A stretch of DNA of 10,960 nt from Terriglobales bacterium (GCA_030150795.1 JASLFF010000418.1:1-10960); one strand, 5' to 3'. Shown: positions 1-7,244, numbered from the stretch's first letter. The notes: a model not told the origin generated them from the letters alone. Program-made: numbers and translations.

Positions 1-33
1 CAGGCTTTCAGTTTCACACTTTCACCTTTCAAT

Positions 34-37
34 GGAG
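34..37 (+). promoter_or_regulatory. Ribosome binding site deciding the ppdK start
   Basis: GGAG lies 9 bases before the ATG at 47 and overlaps the in-frame ATG at 32. It supports translation from 47, which drops five residues from the longest reading frame. The 31 bases upstream are pyrimidine-rich and contain TTTCA four times. No promoter can be judged so close to the window edge. Confidence 0.5.
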
Positions 38-46
38 ACAGGCCAA

Positions 47-2791
47 ATGAGCGTTACCCCCCTTTCCACACCAGAGACCAAGGCAGCTTCACAACCGCAA
101 CAGGGAACCCAATACGTATTTTTCTTTGGCGCCGGCAAGGCTGAAGGCAACGGCAAGATGAAAGAAGAACTGGGCGGGAAGGGCGCCGGCCTGGCGGAGA
201 TGACGAATGCCGGATTGCCGGTGCCTCCGGGCTTTACGATTCAGACGGCCGGCTGCCGCGAGTACATGAAGACCGCCAAGGTCTCTGATGTGCTGGAGCG
301 GCAGATGAAAGACGCGCTGGCGCGGTTGGAAGAGTTGCAGAAGCAGAAGCTGGGCGCGGGCGAAAATCCACTGCTGGTGAGCGTGAGGTCGGGCGCAAAG
401 TTCTCTATGCCCGGCATGATGGATACGATCCTGAACCTGGGTCTGAACGATGAAAGCGTAAAGGCGCTGGCACGTAAGAGTGGCAATGAGCGCTTTGCTT
501 ACGATTCCTATCGCCGACTGATCCAAATGTACGGCAACGTAGTGCAGGATATTCCCAAGGCCGAATTTGAAGAAGTGTTTGACGGACAAAAGCACAAACG
601 CGGCGTGAAGCTGGATACCGAACTCACGGCAGCCGATCTACAGGAAGTAATTGTGCAATACAAGAAGGTGGTTCGCGAGCACACGAAGCAGGATTTTCCG
701 CAGAATCCTGTGGAGCAGCTTGTCGGCGCGCGCAATGCCGTTTTCCGGTCATGGAACAACGATCGCGCCAAGGTTTACCGGCGCATCAACAACATCTCTG
801 ACGATCTGGGTACGGCCGTGAACGTTCAGGCGATGGTGTTTGGCAATCTGGGAGAGACCAGCGGAACCGGCGTGGGCTTTACACGCAATCCCGCGAACGG
901 CGACAAAGAGTTTTATGGCGAGTTTCTGATGAACGCGCAGGGCGAAGACGTGGTCTCCGGAGTGCGAACGCCGGTACACATTCTTGAACTGCACAAGCTG
1001 ATGCCGCAGGTTTATGACCAGCTGCGCGACATTACCACGCGCCTGGAAAAACATTATCGCGACATGCAGGATTTTGAATTCACCATCCAGGAAGGCCGCT
1101 TGTACATGTTGCAGACGCGTAATGGCAAGCGCACTGGTCGCGCCGCTGTCCGCGTGGCGCTGGACATGGTGAAAGAAGGTTTGATCAAGCCTGAGGAAGC
1201 GATTTTCCGCGTCGAGCCAAACCAGCTTTATGACTTCCTGGTGCCCAGCCTCGACGAGCGGGGCGGTGAAGCTGAAGTGATTGCCAAGGGCCTGCCTGCG
1301 TCGCCGGGAGCGGCCGTGGGAAGAATTGTTTTTACCGCGAATGACGCTGTTACCGCGGCCGGCACCGGAGCGCAGAAGAATCCGGTGATCCTGGTGCGCG
1401 GCGAGACCACACCGGAAGATATCCATGGCATGGAAGTGGTGGCGGGCATCCTGACCTCGCGCGGCGGCATGACGAGCCACGCTGCGGTGGTCACGCGCGG
1501 CATGGGCAAGTGCTGCGTTGTGGGCGCGGGCGAAATTGAAATCGATGACAAGAAAAAGATCATGCGCGTTGGCCCGCATACCCTCAAAGAAGGCGATTGG
1601 CTTTCTTTGGATGGAACAACGGGCCGCGTTATCAAAGGCCAGCTTGGCACAGTACCGGCCAAGCCGGACGATCCGGATTTGCAAACGCTGCTGAAGTGGT
1701 CAGAGCCGTTCCGCAAACTGGGCGTTCGCGCGAATGCCGATATTCCGCGCGATGCGATTGCTGCCCGCAGCTTTGGCGCGGAAGGAATTGGCCTGTGCCG
1801 CACCGAGCACATGTTCTTTGCTGAAGATCGCATTGGGCACATGCGAGACATGATTCTGGCCCGCACGGAAGCCGAGCGCAAGAAAGCCTTGGCGAAGCTT
1901 CTGCCGGTGCAGCGTGAGGACTTTGAAGGCGTATTTAAAGCAATGGATGGCTTCCCGGTAACGATCCGCTTGCTCGATCCGCCGCTGCATGAGTTTCTGC
2001 CGCGCCACGAAGAGTTGATGGTGGAGATTGCGCAGTTAGAGATTAAAGATGCGAACTCGCCTCGGCTGAAAGAAGCGCGAGAGCTGCTGCGTCGCGTGGA
2101 AGAGCTGCATGAGTTGAATCCGATGCTCGGACATCGCGGCTGCCGGTTGGGCATTACTTACCCGGAAATCTCAGAGATGCAGGCGCGAGCGATTTTTGAG
2201 GCTGCAGTCAATGTTTCCAAGGCGGGCGTAAAAGTGTTTCCTGAAGTCATGGTGCCGCTTGTGGGCATGATGAAGGAGATGGAGAACCAGGGAGCCATTA
2301 TCCGCCAAGTGGCTGAACAGGTCTTCAAAGAGAAAGGGACCAAAGTTGAGTACCTGGTGGGAACCATGATTGAGCTGCCGCGCGCTTGCTCGGTGGCCGA
2401 TCAAATTGCGTCCGATGCCGAGTTCTTCAGCTTTGGCACCAACGATCTTACGCAGACGGCCTACGGCTTCTCTCGCGACGACATCAGCAAATTCCTGCCG
2501 GCTTATATCGAGCGCGGCATCCTGAAGAGCGATCCGTTTGCCACCATCGATCAGGAAGGTGTGGGCGAGCTGATGCAGATTGCCGTGAAGAAAGGCCGCA
2601 AGACGCGCTCTAACCTGAAGATCGGCATTTGCGGCGAACATGGCGGCGATCCGGCTTCTGTGGAGTTCTGCCACAAGATCGGATTGAATTATGTTTCATG
2701 CTCTCCGTATCGCGTGCTAACTGCGCGGCTGGCAGCGGCACAGGCAGCGGCAGCGGAAGAGTTGAAGACCGAGGGCGGCAGAACGAAGTAA
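47..2791 (+). CDS. ppdK: Pyruvate, phosphate dikinase
   Basis: This enzyme interconverts pyruvate + ATP + Pi and PEP + AMP + PPi in the cytoplasm, linking glycolysis and gluconeogenesis. The full family architecture is visible. The N-terminal nucleotide-binding domain has GGKGAGLAEM and SVRSGAKFSMPGMMDTILN. The central phosphohistidine domain has GGMTSHAAVVTRGMG, with the catalytic His codon at 1478-1480. The C-terminal TIM-barrel PEP/pyruvate domain has GLCRTEHMFF, MLGHRGCRLG, GTNDLTQTAYGFSRDD and GICGEHGGDP, with the catalytic Cys codon at 2630-2632. The product is about 914 residues, slightly longer than the usual ~880, mainly through a Ser/Thr/Gln-rich N-terminus. I prefer the ATG at 47 over the in-frame ATG at 32, because GGAG at 34-37 lies 9 bases before 47 and nothing comparable precedes 32. 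The gene is complete with no broken motif. Its terminator is shared with the converging YceI-TPR gene. Confidence 0.97.
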   Translation: MSVTPLSTPETKAASQPQQGTQYVFFFGAGKAEGNGKMKEELGGKGAGLAEMTNAGLPVPPGFTIQTAGCREYMKTAKVSDVLERQMKDALARLEELQKQKLGAGENPLLVSVRSGAKFSMPGMMDTILNLGLNDESVKALARKSGNERFAYDSYRRLIQMYGNVVQDIPKAEFEEVFDGQKHKRGVKLDTELTAADLQEVIVQYKKVVREHTKQDFPQNPVEQLVGARNAVFRSWNNDRAKVYRRINNISDDLGTAVNVQAMVFGNLGETSGTGVGFTRNPANGDKEFYGEFLMNAQGEDVVSGVRTPVHILELHKLMPQVYDQLRDITTRLEKHYRDMQDFEFTIQEGRLYMLQTRNGKRTGRAAVRVALDMVKEGLIKPEEAIFRVEPNQLYDFLVPSLDERGGEAEVIAKGLPASPGAAVGRIVFTANDAVTAAGTGAQKNPVILVRGETTPEDIHGMEVVAGILTSRGGMTSHAAVVTRGMGKCCVVGAGEIEIDDKKKIMRVGPHTLKEGDWLSLDGTTGRVIKGQLGTVPAKPDDPDLQTLLKWSEPFRKLGVRANADIPRDAIAARSFGAEGIGLCRTEHMFFAEDRIGHMRDMILARTEAERKKALAKLLPVQREDFEGVFKAMDGFPVTIRLLDPPLHEFLPRHEELMVEIAQLEIKDANSPRLKEARELLRRVEELHELNPMLGHRGCRLGITYPEISEMQARAIFEAAVNVSKAGVKVFPEVMVPLVGMMKEMENQGAIIRQVAEQVFKEKGTKVEYLVGTMIELPRACSVADQIASDAEFFSFGTNDLTQTAYGFSRDDISKFLPAYIERGILKSDPFATIDQEGVGELMQIAVKKGRKTRSNLKIGICGEHGGDPASVEFCHKIGLNYVSCSPYRVLTARLAAAQAAAAEELKTEGGRTK

Positions 2792-2811
2792 TCTTCACCG
2801 CAAAGAAACGC

Positions 2812-2847
2812 GAAGGATGCAAAGAGCGGTTAGTCTTTGCGTCCTTC
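2812..2847. terminator. Hairpin terminator between converging genes
   Basis: The 14-base arms GAAGGATGCAAAGA (2812-2825) and TCTTTGCGTCCTTC (2834-2847) pair throughout, with one G-U wobble on the plus-strand RNA, around an 8-base loop. The plus-strand RNA continues with AATCTTTTGC. The minus-strand RNA has an A-C mismatch at the wobble position and continues with GCGTTTCTTTG. The hairpin sits 21 bases after the ppdK stop and 55 bases after the YceI-TPR stop, so it probably serves both genes and favours ppdK. The U-tracts are interrupted, so efficiency is uncertain. Confidence 0.7.
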
Positions 2848-2901
2848 AATCTTTTGCACTTTGTTATCTGAAGTTGCGCTACCTGACTTTATTTTATGTG
2901 A

Positions 2902-3894
2902 TCAACCCGCGCCAAGGCTGCGCAAGCTTTCGATCGCGCTGGTGTTGGCGCCATCGAGTTCCAATGATTTTTTGAAATTCTTAGTGGCCTGTTTCTTATC
3001 ACCGTTGGCCAGATAAGCGTCACCCAGACTGTCATAGACTGAAGCCTTGTCGGGATAAGATTCAACGTTGAGTTTAAAGAATTCGAGAGCCTCTTTGATC
3101 TGGCCATGTTGGAGCAACTTGTAACCAACAACATTGAGCTGGTTTGGACTAAACTGGAATGCATCAGCCTGATTTTGTTTTGCTTCTTTGTATTGCTTCA
3201 AAGCAGCGTCCAGGCCTTGCTTTTGCGTAGTTTCATAAACAAGTGCGCCTATCGATTTCTTGCCTTCTGACGTAGGAAATCCCCAGAGATCAAAATTCGG
3301 GATTTCAGCGGTAATGCGCAGGTCGATATCAACGGTGTCAGCAATGCCTTCATTCCAAAATTCGGGACCGGTCACGCCAAAGTCCCTGCGGTTCAGTTTG
3401 AGTCGGCTGTCAAAAGCAATGCGTGAATTTTTCCAGGGATCACTCATCTTGTGCTGACGCCAGACCAAAGGAGCTGAAATTTCCTTGCTTACACCCTTGA
3501 TGGTCAACGTGCCGACCATCAGATAGTCGTTGCCTTGCTTGCGAATGGCCGTGCTTTGAAAGCGGATGATGGGATATTTTTCTGTGTCGAAGAATGTTGC
3601 GCCTTTCAGGTCCTTGTCGCGAAAGGAACTGCCGGTTTCTATGCTGGGGGACTTGATGATTGCGGTGACGGAAGATTTAGTGAGATCAGCCTCGTCATAC
3701 ATGATGGTACCGCTAAACTCTGAGAACCTGCCTTCAACATCTGTGACTCCAATGAGCGTGACGGAAAAACCAACTTTGGAATGGTCTGCATCAATGGAGA
3801 ATTTTTCGGCAGCGAAACCGGTGCCGACAAACAGACATATGGCGCTTGTCGCAAGCAGAAAGTACTGCAACTGACTCAGGAATGATGTTTTCAT
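2902..3894 (-). CDS. Exported YceI-domain protein with C-terminal TPR module
   Basis: The product has 330 residues. Residues 1-29 form a signal peptide (hydrophobic core LLATSAICLFVGTGFAA, cleavage probably before E30), so it should be periplasmic. Residues 31-198 match the YceI lipocalin-like family, whose members bind polyisoprenoid-type lipids. Visible family landmarks are the FSIDADHSKVGFSV opening, the FRDKDLKGATFFDTEKYP stretch, LTIKGVSKEI and the NRRDFGVTG stretch before the last strand. Residues 200-248 are a linker. Two TPR motifs follow at about 250-283 and 284-317 (LGDAYLANGDKKQA in the second). This LNVVGYKLL to YDSLGDAYL module resembles one I know from the C-termini of secreted serine hydrolases, not from classic YceI proteins, which end after ~190 residues. 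The start has GTGAGG 8 bases upstream. It lies 128 bases after the response-regulator gene, with tandem regulator-type sites between. The substrate is unknown. Confidence 0.9.
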   Translation of the reverse strand: MKTSFLSQLQYFLLATSAICLFVGTGFAAEKFSIDADHSKVGFSVTLIGVTDVEGRFSEFSGTIMYDEADLTKSSVTAIIKSPSIETGSSFRDKDLKGATFFDTEKYPIIRFQSTAIRKQGNDYLMVGTLTIKGVSKEISAPLVWRQHKMSDPWKNSRIAFDSRLKLNRRDFGVTGPEFWNEGIADTVDIDLRITAEIPNFDLWGFPTSEGKKSIGALVYETTQKQGLDAALKQYKEAKQNQADAFQFSPNQLNVVGYKLLQHGQIKEALEFFKLNVESYPDKASVYDSLGDAYLANGDKKQATKNFKKSLELDGANTSAIESLRSLGAG

Positions 3895-3899
3895 TGGTG

Positions 3900-3971
3900 T
3901 TGCCTCACGTTCCCTTCATCAAATGATAGGGACCCTCGCCCGCAGACTATGGGTCGTGAGTTGTGAGGCAA
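3900..3971 (-). repeat. 9-bp inverted repeat overlapping the YceI-TPR ribosome binding site
   Basis: TTGCCTCAC (plus strand 3900-3908) and GTGAGGCAA (3963-3971) are perfect inverted copies 54 bases apart. On the minus-strand transcript the start-proximal arm contains the Shine-Dalgarno sequence GTGAGG of the YceI-TPR gene. Any message starting upstream of 3971, such as read-through from the response regulator, could therefore mask that site. This is a reading of the sequence only; the long loop makes stability uncertain. Confidence 0.4.
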
Positions 3972-3983
3972 GCAGTTTTGGGA

Positions 3984-4017
3984 TGAATGGTCGAAGGTCT
4001 GAGCCGAATGGTCGAAG
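3984..4017 (-). promoter_or_regulatory. Tandem LytTR-type operator upstream of the YceI-TPR gene
   Basis: On the minus strand CTTCGACCATTC occurs twice, at 4017-4006 and 3996-3985, a perfect 12-bp direct repeat with a 21-bp period (two helical turns). Its core reads ACCATTCG, 13 bases, ACCATTCA. LytTR regulators bind such paired direct repeats. The E. coli BtsR (YehT) motif is ACC(G/A)CT(C/T)A-N13-ACC(G/A)CT(C/T)A, matched here at 6/8 and 7/8 with identical spacing. The AlgR consensus ACCGTTCGTC is matched at 8/10 by each copy. The site begins 5 bases after the stop codon of the LytTR regulator and ends 89 bases before the YceI-TPR start codon. Downstream, TATCAT (plus 3928-3923) or CATAGT (3951-3946) could be a -10 box, but neither has a clear -35. 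I infer that the neighbouring regulator activates the YceI-TPR gene from here. Confidence 0.6.
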
Positions 4018-4022
4018 AGATG

Positions 4023-4790
4023 TCAGCTTTCTTTTCCGAGGAGAAGGCGCAGCTTGTCTTTCTGATATCGGCTCAACTTAAGTTCCTGTCCGCTAGTCAT
4101 CACCACGCGATGGTGGCCATGAAACCAAGGCTGGACTTCGCGGATACGTTGCACGTTGACGATTGTGGAACGATGGATGCGCATAAACTTGTCCGGATCA
4201 AGCTTTGCTTCCATTTCGTTCATGTTGCCGCGGATCAGATGTGATGTCGGGCCGCCGTGGAGGCGCAGATAGTTGCCTTCAGCTTCAATCCAGTCGAGGT
4301 CGCGAACGTTAAAGAAGAGAAAGCGACCTTTCGCGGGAACGGGAATTCGTTCCAGATAATCTTTCTTCTTGCTCATCTCTTCCAGCAGGCGCGAGAGTTG
4401 ATGATTGGGCGTCTGCTGCTTTCCCATCTGCAAAGTGCGGCGAGCACGAAGCAAGGAATCGCGAAAGCGGTCCTCAGAAAACGGTTTCAAGAGGTAATCA
4501 CGCGCGTGCGCCTCAAATGCCTGCAACGCATAGCGATCGTATGCCGTTACAAAAATGGTGACTGGCATTTCATGTTTTCCTACGGTGCGGATTACATCCA
4601 ACCCATCGAACTCCGGGAGCTGAACGTCGAGGAAGACCAAGTCTGGTTTTTGCTCGCGAATTGCTGTGACAGCAGACTCGCCGTCGCCGCATTCGCCGGC
4701 AACCTCAAATTCCGGAAATGTCTTCAGATGTTTGCGAATGCTGCGCCGCGCCAGCGGTTCGTCATCGACAATGAGCGCCTCATATTTCAT
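4023..4790 (-). CDS. LytTR-family response regulator
   Basis: This 255-residue DNA-binding transcription regulator receives phosphate from the histidine kinase encoded just upstream. The receiver domain (residues 3-120) has the acidic pair D9/D10, phosphoacceptor D55 in VFLDVQLPEFDG, T82 in FVTAYDRYA and K102 in YLLKPFSEDR, so the phosphorylation site is intact. A short polar linker leads to a LytTR domain at about 145-250, with the typical DWIEAEGNYLRLH and FMRIHRSTIVNVQRI stretches. LytTR domains contact DNA through a beta-rich fold, not a helix-turn-helix. Start and kinase stop share ATGA (4787-4790), implying translational coupling. A paired direct repeat of LytTR type lies just past its stop codon and is the likely target. 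The exact signal and orthologue are not identifiable. Confidence 0.95.
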   Translation of the reverse strand: MKYEALIVDDEPLARRSIRKHLKTFPEFEVAGECGDGESAVTAIREQKPDLVFLDVQLPEFDGLDVIRTVGKHEMPVTIFVTAYDRYALQAFEAHARDYLLKPFSEDRFRDSLLRARRTLQMGKQQTPNHQLSRLLEEMSKKKDYLERIPVPAKGRFLFFNVRDLDWIEAEGNYLRLHGGPTSHLIRGNMNEMEAKLDPDKFMRIHRSTIVNVQRIREVQPWFHGHHRVVMTSGQELKLSRYQKDKLRLLLGKES

Positions 4791-5914
4791 GGCTTACCAG
4801 CCTTTGACGCCAGCGCCGTCGTTATGTCACCAGTGGCGGGAAGAGTTAATTTCACCGCTACGCCGCCACCTTCACGGTTGGCGATCTCAAAGGAATGCCG
4901 GCCGTTATAAAGCTGTTCCAGACGTGCACGAGTGTTGGCGAGTCCAATGCCGCGGTTGGGCGATGAGCCGCCATTTTCCATGCTGCCAATGCAATTCCGC
5001 ACCTCCAGCAGCAAGTGTCCGTTGGAGCGCTGCGCAACAATGCTGATGCGGTCTGCCTGCCTGTGCTTGCCGATTCCGTGGCGCACTGCGTTTTCGACCA
5101 ACGGCTGTAGGATCATTGTGGGCACTTCGCAGACGAGAGCAGAGGCGGCAATCTCCTTCTCAATGACCAAGCGATCCTTAAAGCGAGTTTGTTCAATGCT
5201 GATGTAGCACTCAAGGAGTTCGAGTTCCTGTTGCAACGGTACGGCAGGCTGGTCGATCTTGTTCAGCGAAGCGCGGAGAAGGTCGCTTAGCTTGAGCACC
5301 ATCTGGCGGGCTGCTTGCGGATCTTCAGAGATAAGCGTGGAGATGGAGTTCAAGGTGTTGAACAGGAAATGCGGATGCAACTGCATGTTGAGCACTTGCA
5401 GTTGGGCGTTGGCCAGATCGGTTTCCATCCGCGACCATGCCAGTTCACGCGCCCGCGACTGCTCGTAATAGTAAAAGCCGTGATTCAGGGCCACGATGAC
5501 CCAATATGTGAGCAGGTTGATGTGTCCTTTAAAGGTGGCAAAAAAATACATAACCCGCCAGTACGTCAGCTTGTAACCGGGGTTGGTTATGTAATTCAAC
5601 CGGACCTGGATTGCCAACTGCAGAAGTGAAATTACAACCCCTACTGCCAGATGCACAGACACGGAAGAAAGCCAGTTATCCGACCTGATGCGAAAACGGC
5701 GGCAGAAAAACAACACAAGGGGAGTGAGAGCTGCCCAGATATACCAATCGCTTGCAGCGACAAGGAACTCATGCCAAAAGCTGTCGGGCCTGCCGCGAGC
5801 GAGGGCAAAGACGTAAGCCTGAACTGAGAAAGTGACGACGATAAGAGTCCAGGCGACGAAAATCAGGGCCCACTGGAGGAAACGCCGCATTCGTGTAGTA
5901 AGGGCTAAAGGCAT
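4787..5914 (-). CDS. LytS/YehU-type membrane sensor histidine kinase
   Basis: The 375-residue protein has four predicted membrane helices at about 13-38, 48-71, 83-105 and 121-149, with only short external loops, so there is no obvious large sensor domain. The C-terminal half is the His_kinase domain typical of LytTR partners: MQLHPHFLFNTLNSISTLI carries the phosphoacceptor, H182 in PHFLFN. The ATP-binding domain has an N-box in LQPLVENAVRHGIGKH (N275) and a glycine box in RGIGLANTRARLEQLYNG (322-338). It autophosphorylates and passes phosphate to D55 of the overlapping response regulator. The start at 5914 is chosen because it gives the full first helix; no strong Shine-Dalgarno is visible, and the internal ATG at codon 9 has none either. 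The gene follows the 200-residue hypothetical by 76 bases on the same strand. The four-helix region may sense a membrane or lipid signal, which is inference. Confidence 0.95.
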   Translation of the reverse strand: MPLALTTRMRRFLQWALIFVAWTLIVVTFSVQAYVFALARGRPDSFWHEFLVAASDWYIWAALTPLVLFFCRRFRIRSDNWLSSVSVHLAVGVVISLLQLAIQVRLNYITNPGYKLTYWRVMYFFATFKGHINLLTYWVIVALNHGFYYYEQSRARELAWSRMETDLANAQLQVLNMQLHPHFLFNTLNSISTLISEDPQAARQMVLKLSDLLRASLNKIDQPAVPLQQELELLECYISIEQTRFKDRLVIEKEIAASALVCEVPTMILQPLVENAVRHGIGKHRQADRISIVAQRSNGHLLLEVRNCIGSMENGGSSPNRGIGLANTRARLEQLYNGRHSFEIANREGGGVAVKLTLPATGDITTALASKAGKP

Positions 5915-5990
5915 CGATCAGCTCTGGAGGAATCATACGCCCGAGACTGGTAATCCCCAGACGGGTTTGCCGGCGCTGGATTTCCAGAAC

Positions 5991-6593
5991 CTACTGCACC
6001 CTTTGCAGCCGCTCAATCAGCTTTTGGGCGAGGTTATCTTCTGATTCTGACCACAGTATCCGTCCGCTGACGCCACAATTCTTTTCTACCGCGCTGGTGA
6101 AAGCGACCAGTTTTTGGACGTTGGCCTTGATCCGCTGCTCCAAAACACTGGTGAAGTCGGCCTCCTCAAAGAGGAAGGGAGCGTCCAGGCCGAAGTCGAC
6201 CTGAATGTGGCCATTCTCCTGAAACGTGCCTTCTTCAAACTGGGTCCCAAAGGCGATGAACTTTACGGTTTGGGGACGCAAGACCCAGGTCTCATCCAGA
6301 TCGCCTTCTTTCGTCGGCACCCAAAGGTCCCAGAGAACGTCCAATTCGTAAGCATTATCTTCATGCAGGAACTCGCTTGCCAGCAGCAGGGCCCGCTCGG
6401 GGTCGGCACGGTAGTCGAAAGTTTCCTGAAATATGATGGGCTGGTCCCAGGAAATACTGCGGATGCCCATATAGCCGATGCCGGGACGATCGGCAGAGAA
6501 AGGGAACTGCTTGAGCACGGAAAGCAGCCGAGGAAGCATTTCCGCTTCCTGAAAGCTGGGAAACCAGATACTTAGATAAAGACGATCAGCCAT
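5991..6593 (-). CDS. Conserved-looking hypothetical protein, about 200 residues
   Basis: I do not recognise the family. The reading frame is open up to 6782, but I place the start at 6593 (MADRLYLSIWFPSF). Residues before it are of low-complexity shadow type, and the extension would overlap the divergent gene at 6708. From 6593 the protein is acidic, with no signal peptide or membrane helix, so it is probably cytoplasmic. It is rich in Trp and Phe, with blocks such as GYMGIRSISWDQPIIFQE (40-57) and YELDVLWDLWVP (82-93), where alternating hydrophobic residues suggest beta-strands. A helical C-terminus (145-200) ends the chain. AGGA only 2 bases before the ATG is too close for a good ribosome site, and a TACAAT -10-like box at plus 6610-6605 would give a very short leader. 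It could be the first gene of the kinase operon or an independent unit. Confidence 0.75.
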   Translation of the reverse strand: MADRLYLSIWFPSFQEAEMLPRLLSVLKQFPFSADRPGIGYMGIRSISWDQPIIFQETFDYRADPERALLLASEFLHEDNAYELDVLWDLWVPTKEGDLDETWVLRPQTVKFIAFGTQFEEGTFQENGHIQVDFGLDAPFLFEEADFTSVLEQRIKANVQKLVAFTSAVEKNCGVSGRILWSESEDNLAQKLIERLQRVQ

Positions 6594-6707
6594 AATCCTG
6601 AAATATTGTAATCTGAGACACGGGTGTAGAGTTATCGAGCGGATATGCAGCAACAGGGCGCGCTGCTTGTCTCGCGGAATCATTGGATTTGAGGCTTGGA
6701 GACAGAG
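6594..6707. promoter_or_regulatory. Divergent intergenic region
   Basis: These 114 bases separate the minus-strand hypothetical gene from the plus-strand secreted-protein gene, so both promoters should lie here. On the minus strand TACAAT (plus 6610-6605) matches the -10 consensus at 5/6, but no good -35 sits 16-18 bases upstream. On the plus strand TTGTAA (6606-6611) and TAGAGT (6627-6632) are a weak pair 15 bases apart. No palindrome or operator stands out. Confidence 0.35.
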
Positions 6708-7244
6708 ATGCAAAAGTTGCCTGTTTTCCCGATCACTGTTTTTCTGCTCTTTTTGATGAGCGGGTTCTCTGCTCGCGCTCAACAGCCGGCGGAAAAGAAG
6801 CCACTCATAGAAACACCCTCAATGCGCCTGGCGGCGGCCAAAAACGTGTTTATCACTCGTACGCACGGGAGCCGGATCCCGATGGATGTAATCAGGTCCA
6901 CGATGGAAGGCTGGGAAAGATTCACTTTCGTCGAGACGGCGGAGAAAGCCGACCTGATCATTGAGATCGCTTCTACAGGAGATTCGGGCGTACAGGTTTC
7001 AAGTTCGTCTAAGGTTTCACCGGAGACGGGCCACGAAGAGAAATCCAATTCGAGCCGCAAAGACATCTCTCCAACCGACATCAGGATGACAGTTTTTGAC
7101 TCTCGCAACAAACGACCTCTGTGGGCCGCCTCTGAGAGTGTGAAGTTTGCCATGAAGGAAAAGGGCAAAGAGAACAATTTAGTCGAAGCTGCCGAGCGGC
7201 TGGCTGCAAAGTTTCATGACCGGCTGGAGCTGCCCGCGAAATAA
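6708..7244 (+). CDS. Small secreted protein of unknown function
   Basis: The 178-residue product begins with a signal peptide (LPVFPITVFLLFLMSGFSARA, cleavage probably after A24), so it is exported. I start it at the ATG at 6708, which has GGAG at 6698-6701 with ideal 6-base spacing; an in-frame TTG at 6696 is a worse choice. The mature part has two similar-looking halves around a polar Ser/Lys/Glu linker (about residues 92-120). The first half contains AKNVFITRTHGSRIPMDVI and WERFTFVETAEKADLIIEIAS; the second contains MTVFDSRNKRPLWAASESVKFA and a helical ending, AAERLAAKFHDRLEL. The order strand, helix, strand (ADLIIEI), strand (TVFD..PLW), helix recalls small secreted proteins I associate with acidobacteria, but I cannot name a family. 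There is no lipobox and no catalytic motif. The stop codon lies inside a 24-bp tandem duplication. Confidence 0.85.
   Translation: MQKLPVFPITVFLLFLMSGFSARAQQPAEKKPLIETPSMRLAAAKNVFITRTHGSRIPMDVIRSTMEGWERFTFVETAEKADLIIEIASTGDSGVQVSSSSKVSPETGHEEKSNSSRKDISPTDIRMTVFDSRNKRPLWAASESVKFAMKEKGKENNLVEAAERLAAKFHDRLELPAK

Noticed and set aside
6..31. Four TTTCA words in front of ppdK as an operator array
   Set aside because: The spacing is irregular (6, 8 and 7 bases), the tract is simple pyrimidine-rich sequence and the window edge cuts off context.
749..2154. Long minus-strand open frames of 308 and 311 codons opposite ppdK
   Set aside because: They lie wholly antisense to a fully intact dikinase, have His/Arg/Ser-rich composition typical of shadow frames and overlap each other.
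4257..4910. Plus-strand frame of 217 codons opposite the kinase/regulator genes
   Set aside because: It is antisense to two clearly identified signalling genes and shows no recognisable motif or ribosome site.
5976..5987. Palindrome CTGGATTTCCAG between the hypothetical and kinase genes as a terminator
   Set aside because: At most a 5-bp stem with a 2-base loop and no T-tract on either strand.
6114..6575. Plus-strand frame of 153 codons opposite the 200-residue hypothetical
   Set aside because: I weighed this as the real gene since neither strand is a known family. The minus-strand product has better composition and a start fitting the divergent layout, while the plus frame lacks a ribosome site.
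6594..6782. N-terminal extension of the minus-strand hypothetical protein to 6782
   Set aside because: The extra 63 residues look non-coding and would overlap the start and signal peptide of the divergent secreted-protein gene.
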